A stretch of DNA of 64,000 nt from Motacilla alba alba (taxonomy: Eukaryota; Chordata; Aves; Passeriformes; Motacillidae), in assembly GCF_015832195.1 (NCBI RefSeq), contig NC_052046.1, positions 44,464,473-44,528,472 on the forward strand. Reading direction: 5' to 3'. The position numbers were made by a program, and so were the translations under genes. Below are positions 59,189-64,000 of this stretch, piece after piece; position 1 is the first letter of the stretch; the number at the start of each line of letters is the position of its first letter. Below the pieces are notes generated by a model. The model worked only from the letters and a program-made list of their open reading frames with translations, was not told where the DNA came from and did not search any database.

Positions 59189-61320
59189 AGACTTATATTA
59201 CCAGTAGAGTTTGTGCTGCGGTGACAGAGACTTGATAGCATTTATCTCCCTCTTCCCAGTAAGAGGCTAAGGGGAATTGGAGGATTTTATGTCAAACAAG
59301 TCTTCATGGCAGCTTAGCTAGCTGCTCTGTCACTACATCATGGTATAAATTGGCCCAAGGTAAAACTTTGCCTGTTTGGACAAAAACTGTCATCTTGTGC
59401 TAGTCTCATTTAGGTGAGTTACCGACAGGATCACTGCCTGAGTGGCTACTAATTACAGTGGTTTCTGTCAGAGAAAAATCCTGCCCTTGTGGCTTGTTGC
59501 ACTTTCAATGCTTGCATTGCTAAGTGATGTACATTTATTGGTCCAAATAAACCTCTGGCCTGTACTCCAGCTGGTTCCTGGCTCGCTTTAAAAGCAGATG
59601 CCATGGAAGGTCCCTCATTGACTAAACATCTATAATTTTTATAGAATAATTAGACATTCAAAAGCAGGCAAGAGAGAATGCCTTGGACTAGCTTAAATTT
59701 GTTCCTTCTGACCACAAGGGCAAAGTCAGGTCCAACCTTAGTGAAAGTTCTTGTTTGCATTTGGTAAGGGATAGGGTCTAATAAATAACTCAAACACAAC
59801 CTTAATTCAGCTAACGAAATATTTGAGCAAGGGACATTCTCTCAGGCAAGGCTGGGCCTGCCCCCTTTCAATGTTCAACGATATGCTGCCATCATAAGAG
59901 CAGATACTCCCAGATGGCATTCAGACTTTTTCCAATGACCTCTTCTCCTTGGTCTCATGTAAACCAGTCTCCTCGCAAAGGGACTGTGGTATCCCTGGAT
60001 AAGGGTGCTGCTGTCACAAGGGAGAAAAGCAGTGAGTGGTAAAGACAGTTTCTCCAGCAGCACAGACTAGAGGATAAAGGAAGCCAGCATTTGTCATTAC
60101 CTCCAACACTGAGGGCAATGCTAGAGCGCACTCCAGCAGGTGACCAGCCATGGAAGGTGGCACTGGCTTCTTCATACAGCATCATTGTCCTGTGCACTAA
60201 TGCTCAGCTCAGGTGGTAGCATTTCTCTGAAGGCTGGCAAAGCCTCTTCTTCCTGGAGCTCAGGTCTCCACAGTGAAGCTCCAAGTGAGCCAACCCACTA
60301 TGCTGCTGGGAGAGCTCTGGGAGAGAGGAGAGGAGAGGCCAGATGTACTGCTTCTATATGCACTAAAAATATCCTTTAAAAAGCACAAGCTGCAGACTAG
60401 CTTTTTCTGAGACAGCTTCTATGGTTCATCCCTCTAGGAAGCCTAGGTACCAGATGCTGAGAACACATGCTGGGGAGCAATGACTGTGCTCTGACAAGCA
60501 ATGTGGATTTCTTAACTGCCTCCTCAGAGCAGATGTGATGTCCCAAAGCCTGTGGAGAACAATACTGGAGAAAATTTAAACAAGCAGCAAGCTGCAAGAT
60601 TTCTGGGCATAAGATGTGTATACTGCCTTTGATCCTTCAGAAGCAGCCAATGTTTCCAACAACCTGGATACTGGAAGAGTAGGAATGTTGCAAGTGTCTG
60701 GTCTAAGTGTGGGAAGGGGGACTTTGCATCCCTGCAGCATACAATTAGAGGATCACGGCAGTCTAAAACTCGGTCTCGCACCTCCCAGCTATAACTGTGG
60801 CTGGAAACACAGGCTACCAACAAGCAGAGTGAAAAAGCTGTTCACAGGGTTATCTATTCAATGCAGCACTGCTTCAGAGCAGGTTTTCTCAATGCAAGAT
60901 GGGAGAGTCAAATTTTCTGGATTTCTGCAAGCATGGAAGGAAACAGACCTGTTATACAGAAGCAGCTGAGGTGCTAAGATGACAGACTAGAGCAGCTTGT
61001 CAGAAAAGGAGGAGGAGCTGTCAGACTAACTGCAATAAGACCAAAATTAATTTAAAAATGGAGAATGCAGACACAGTAAGCCATCTGCAGAGAAAAGGCT
61101 TTCCCACTTTCAAGGAGAACATTGCCATACAATGCCTCCAAGAAGCCTGATGATAAACCTGTCATCTCTGACTTGTTCCACTGCCATAACCACATCTTCA
61201 CTGAATGGCCTACTCCATTCAAGCAAGAACCTCATTTCCCCATAAGAGAAAGGCAAAAGTTTTGGCTTTTTCAAGCCAGAAGAGCAACCAGCCTTGCTAT
61301 CTGAAGGCATTGGAGCTGTG
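57000..61320. other. Intergenic or UTR, no coding exon recognised
   Basis: Both strands were read for conserved coding segments and none was recognised. The only clear repeat is the GT tract at 59.16 kb. Confidence 0.4.
59157..59186. repeat. (GT)15 microsatellite
   Basis: Thirty uninterrupted bases of GT. Likely length-polymorphic and able to form Z-DNA. Confidence 0.95.
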
Positions 61321-61324
61321 AAAA

Positions 61325-61450
61325 GTCACAGAACAATTCCAGTCCCTGGAGGTCTGTTAGGCCAAACTCCTCCTCAAAGCAGGGCTGTGCAGAGCACGGC
61401 TCTCCAGGAGAGCCCCTTAACACAGACAGACTGCAACCTGGGAGCAGGCA
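61325..61450 (-). mobile_element. CR1 LINE fragment, reverse orientation
   Basis: Begins GTCACAGAACAATTCCAG, followed by a GGAGGTCTGTTAGGCCAAAC and CTCAAAGCAGGGCTGTGCAG pattern. This resembles the reverse complement of the CR1 3' region, where phrases like 'ggtcatctagtccaac...ctgctcaaagcagggc' are typical. Diverged; the right boundary is approximate. Confidence 0.55.
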
Positions 61451-63300
61451 GGATCAGAGGGAAAGTATTTTAGTGAAGAGCTGTTACTAATCATTAGAAA
61501 GTTTCTGGTAACCATTTACAAGTGACTGGCTACAGATGAAAAACTTGGCAACACAGCTGAACAGCATTACCACACAACTCTGCTGCATTAATCACTCTGC
61601 TTGCTGACTTATCTCTCTACATCAACTGAAGACACAACATAAATACTGGATTTAGAAGCTGTAGTCATGTTCACTGGTTCATGCGTAATTTATCTGCAAG
61701 ATGCAGACACACACAGAGCTATTCCAGGGAGTCTCTTTTGCAGCCGCTGATGAACAAAATCCATCTCAAACAGTCCCCTGCATCCTGCTGAATCATAGAG
61801 GAGACTATGGTTTTGGCTTCAGGAGAGCATTTCACCCACTTTGGTTGCTGGGTGGGGAGAGGGGAAGGCAGTTTTCCCCTTCTCCATCAGCCCTCTGCTG
61901 TCAGGTGCAGACTAGTGGGGCCCTTTCCTGTCTCTCCTCCCATAGCTGGGGATAGCAGATGGTGCAGCCCCTGGAGCCAGCAATGCTTCAGAGCCAGGTG
62001 GGTCCACCCAGAACCACTGTATGCACCTTAAGGGGAAGTAAGGAGGAGTCAGCAATAGCCTGCTCCCCCTCTGGGCATCCCCACTCTCTATAGGCAGGGA
62101 GAGGCCTTGCCTGAGCAATGATAGCACACTGGAGCAGAAAGGGTGACAAGGAAGGATGGCACCTCCCCGCGTCACCAATGCAAAGGCTTTCCCACACGCA
62201 CACATGCTCATGGCAGCCAGCCAGTAGCTCCTTATACTGAGTACATCTAGGAAACTGCAGGCTGCTCCAGTGATTTGCAGCTCATGTCGTAGAGATGGGC
62301 TGGAAACCAGAAGAATATCCTTACATACTGCAACCAGAGCTCCTGAGTTGCTGCAGTCAAGGACTGATCTTCCCTAAAGTCAAACATTTCAGCAAAGAAA
62401 GGCAGGGTGCAGGGTACCATGCAAAGCTACCTGGTCAGACTCCTAATGGTGCTAGTCAGGGAGATGCACCACTTAGATCACCTGAGAACCTGCCCTATCC
62501 TTTATAGTATCATCAGGAGGGAAAAAAAAACTAATTACAGTACTGATTGGTAGATGAACCTATTCCCAAGGGAGGGCAGGAGTCTTAGACTTTTGCAAAC
62601 AGGATCACATTTTTTTCTTGTTCTCCAAAGCGTGCATTTCTACACAGGTACCTGGGATGCTTATAAATTGTAAAGCAACAAAGGAAAATGGCATTAATTA
62701 AAACTGGAGCAGAAACTATAAATTCTGGGTAAACTGATCTGCATGCCTCAGCTGTCTCAGCAAGACTGCTCTAAGCTCAATAAACGTTTAATGACTAAAA
62801 AATGCAGTGAAAAACTGCATTTGATACACTCAGATGAGACCTAAAAAAATACCCTGTCTACAAGTATACATGGAAATAGATAATAAATAATGAAAAAAAC
62901 ATCCTTTTTGCAGTTCACTTTTTGATTTTTCCTATTGCTTCAAATCATCTTTCCTGCAATGACTTTGAAGAGGAATTACCCAGTTTCTGTGTCAAAGATG
63001 GAAAACACATTTAACAGGAGTAATTTCTTTTTGAGCTCAGCAATTTAACTGGAATTTTCAGCAACGAAAATACGTTTAAAGCCAGGAAAGAAGAAAGTTA
63101 AATGTCACCTCTTTGCCTTTTGAAGCACTGCACTCCATAAACACAAGAGGTTTGCCAAGCATGTTCTAGCCTGCCTTCAAAAACATCATCTACTCAACCC
63201 AACCCTGACAGCCAAGCAGGGCCATTTATAGATCTACACCTTTTTGGGTTTTGTTTCTGCTCCATGTATCCTATTGTTATATAAAATAATTCACAGAATG
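61450..63300. other. Intergenic, no gene recognised
   Basis: No coding exon or known repeat recognised between the CR1 remnant and the LTR. Confidence 0.4.
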
Positions 63301-63302
63301 AT

Positions 63303-63695
63303 GTACTGGGTCTGGCCAGGATGGGGTTAATTTATGTAGCAGCCTGGCAGGAGCATGGCTTGTACTTGAAGGTTATTTTATACCACCTCATGTAATTTTC
63401 CAGGAACAGAAGATGTCCATTCTGGGTCAGGGTATTGGGAAGCAAATGGTTGGGTATTGTTGGGTTCTGCATGGTGAGCATTCTTGAACACTGTTATTAA
63501 TACTGTTGTTGTTTACCATTCATTTTCTTATCTCATTGCCCTTTCCAGTAAATTGTTGTTATCTCAACCTTTGATCTCTGTCCTTTATGCCTCCAATTCT
63601 CTTCTCCAACCCACTGCAATGATGGGGCGGGGAAGGAGGGAGCAAGCAAGGGCCATGTAGTTTGGAGAGTCTCAGTAGGAACACTAAATACTACT
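63303..63695 (+). mobile_element. Solo LTR of an ERVL-type endogenous retrovirus, diverged
   Basis: Contains the hallmark start TACTGGGTCTGGCCAGGATG with GGGTTAATTT, a middle ATGGTTGGGTATTG...TGCATGGTGAGCA, then ATTA/TTGTT-rich sequence, a CCAGTAAATTGTTGTTATCTC stretch near the poly(A) region, and a tail with CCAACCCACTGCAATGATGG. These match the shared pattern of avian ERVL LTRs in the same order. It is plus-oriented and has clearly lost internal sequence. No internal retroviral region adjoins it within the window, so it is a solo LTR or the end of a copy beyond 64 kb. Boundaries are approximate and no target-site duplication was confirmed. Confidence 0.7.
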
Positions 63696-64000
63696 CCTTA
63701 ATCATAAAAGGGAGGTCAAGTTTTCTTCCCAAAGGTGTATTCAGCATTCCCAAAATGTGGCAGATGACAGATGAATGCGCATCCCAACATCACTCGTGAG
63801 AACAATCACAACTGGCTTTGCTGCCAGGCTGCAACTGCAAGGATCAATTTGCCCCAAATCTCATATCTGAGAGTGCAACTTCATTGTTATAGCCAACAGT
63901 CAGCACAACACCAGAAAAGCTGTTGCATGGTGGTACTAGGTAGGGAAGGCAAGTCATGCAGTGCTTGTTAAGGGCCTTTTCTCTTTGATCACTCCTAGTT

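Noticed and set aside
61110..61310. Minus-strand frame considered as an INTS10 exon because of synteny
   Set aside because: The translation does not match the INTS10 C-terminus as I know it, and proper splice sites do not bracket it.

Overview
The window is vertebrate genomic DNA, almost certainly from a bird. It holds one complete protein-coding gene, lipoprotein lipase (LPL), on the minus strand in ten exons from about 23.3 kb down to about 5.87 kb. The bird assignment rests on four observations: a 15-residue C-terminal tail that mammalian LPL lacks and chicken LPL is known to carry; CR1 LINE 3' ends with the ATTCTATG-type terminus; an LTR matching the avian ERVL-type pattern; and compact introns (about 15 kb from start to stop codon, against roughly 28 kb for the whole human gene). 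LPL is Z-linked in birds, so this is probably Z chromosome. The species cannot be named from what is visible.

Layout. 1-5.86 kb: AT-rich DNA downstream of LPL, with no gene recognised. 5.87-8.06 kb: LPL 3' untranslated region with several candidate poly(A) signals and an AU-rich element. 8.06-16.30 kb: exons 10 to 2. 16.30-23.08 kb: intron 1, 6.8 kb. 23.08-23.15 kb: coding part of exon 1. 23.15-23.31 kb: 5' UTR. 23.33-23.44 kb: promoter with a TATA-like element, three octamer motifs, a CCAAT box and GC boxes, all inside a CpG island of about 0.75 kb. 23.50-23.55 kb: a G-rich decamer repeat. 23.7-64 kb: about 40 kb of apparently non-coding DNA upstream of LPL, with simple repeats, two CR1 remnants (about 42.0 and 61.4 kb), an ERVL-type solo LTR (about 63.3-63.7 kb) and some unexplained open frames (39.0-39.9 kb and 45.9-48.2 kb).

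The LPL model is well constrained. Exons 3 to 9 have the human lengths exactly (180, 112, 234, 243, 121, 183 and 105 bp), every junction has GT/AG, the phase is kept throughout, and the CDS sums to 1455 nt (484 residues plus stop). The catalytic triad (S153, D177, H262), all ten disulfide cysteines, the lid, the heparin-binding basic residues, the furin-type site and the Trp-rich lipid-binding loop are all intact. No second gene could be identified. By mammalian synteny INTS10 would lie to the right on the same strand, and an AT-rich block with a minus-strand AATAAA at 56.6 kb is a possible 3' end of such a gene, but no INTS10 coding exon was found.

No prokaryotic feature, CRISPR array, rRNA or tRNA gene was seen. 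The most interesting signals are regulatory: the duplicated octamer elements in the LPL core promoter, the potential G-quadruplex repeat just upstream, and the possible short intron in the 5' UTR.
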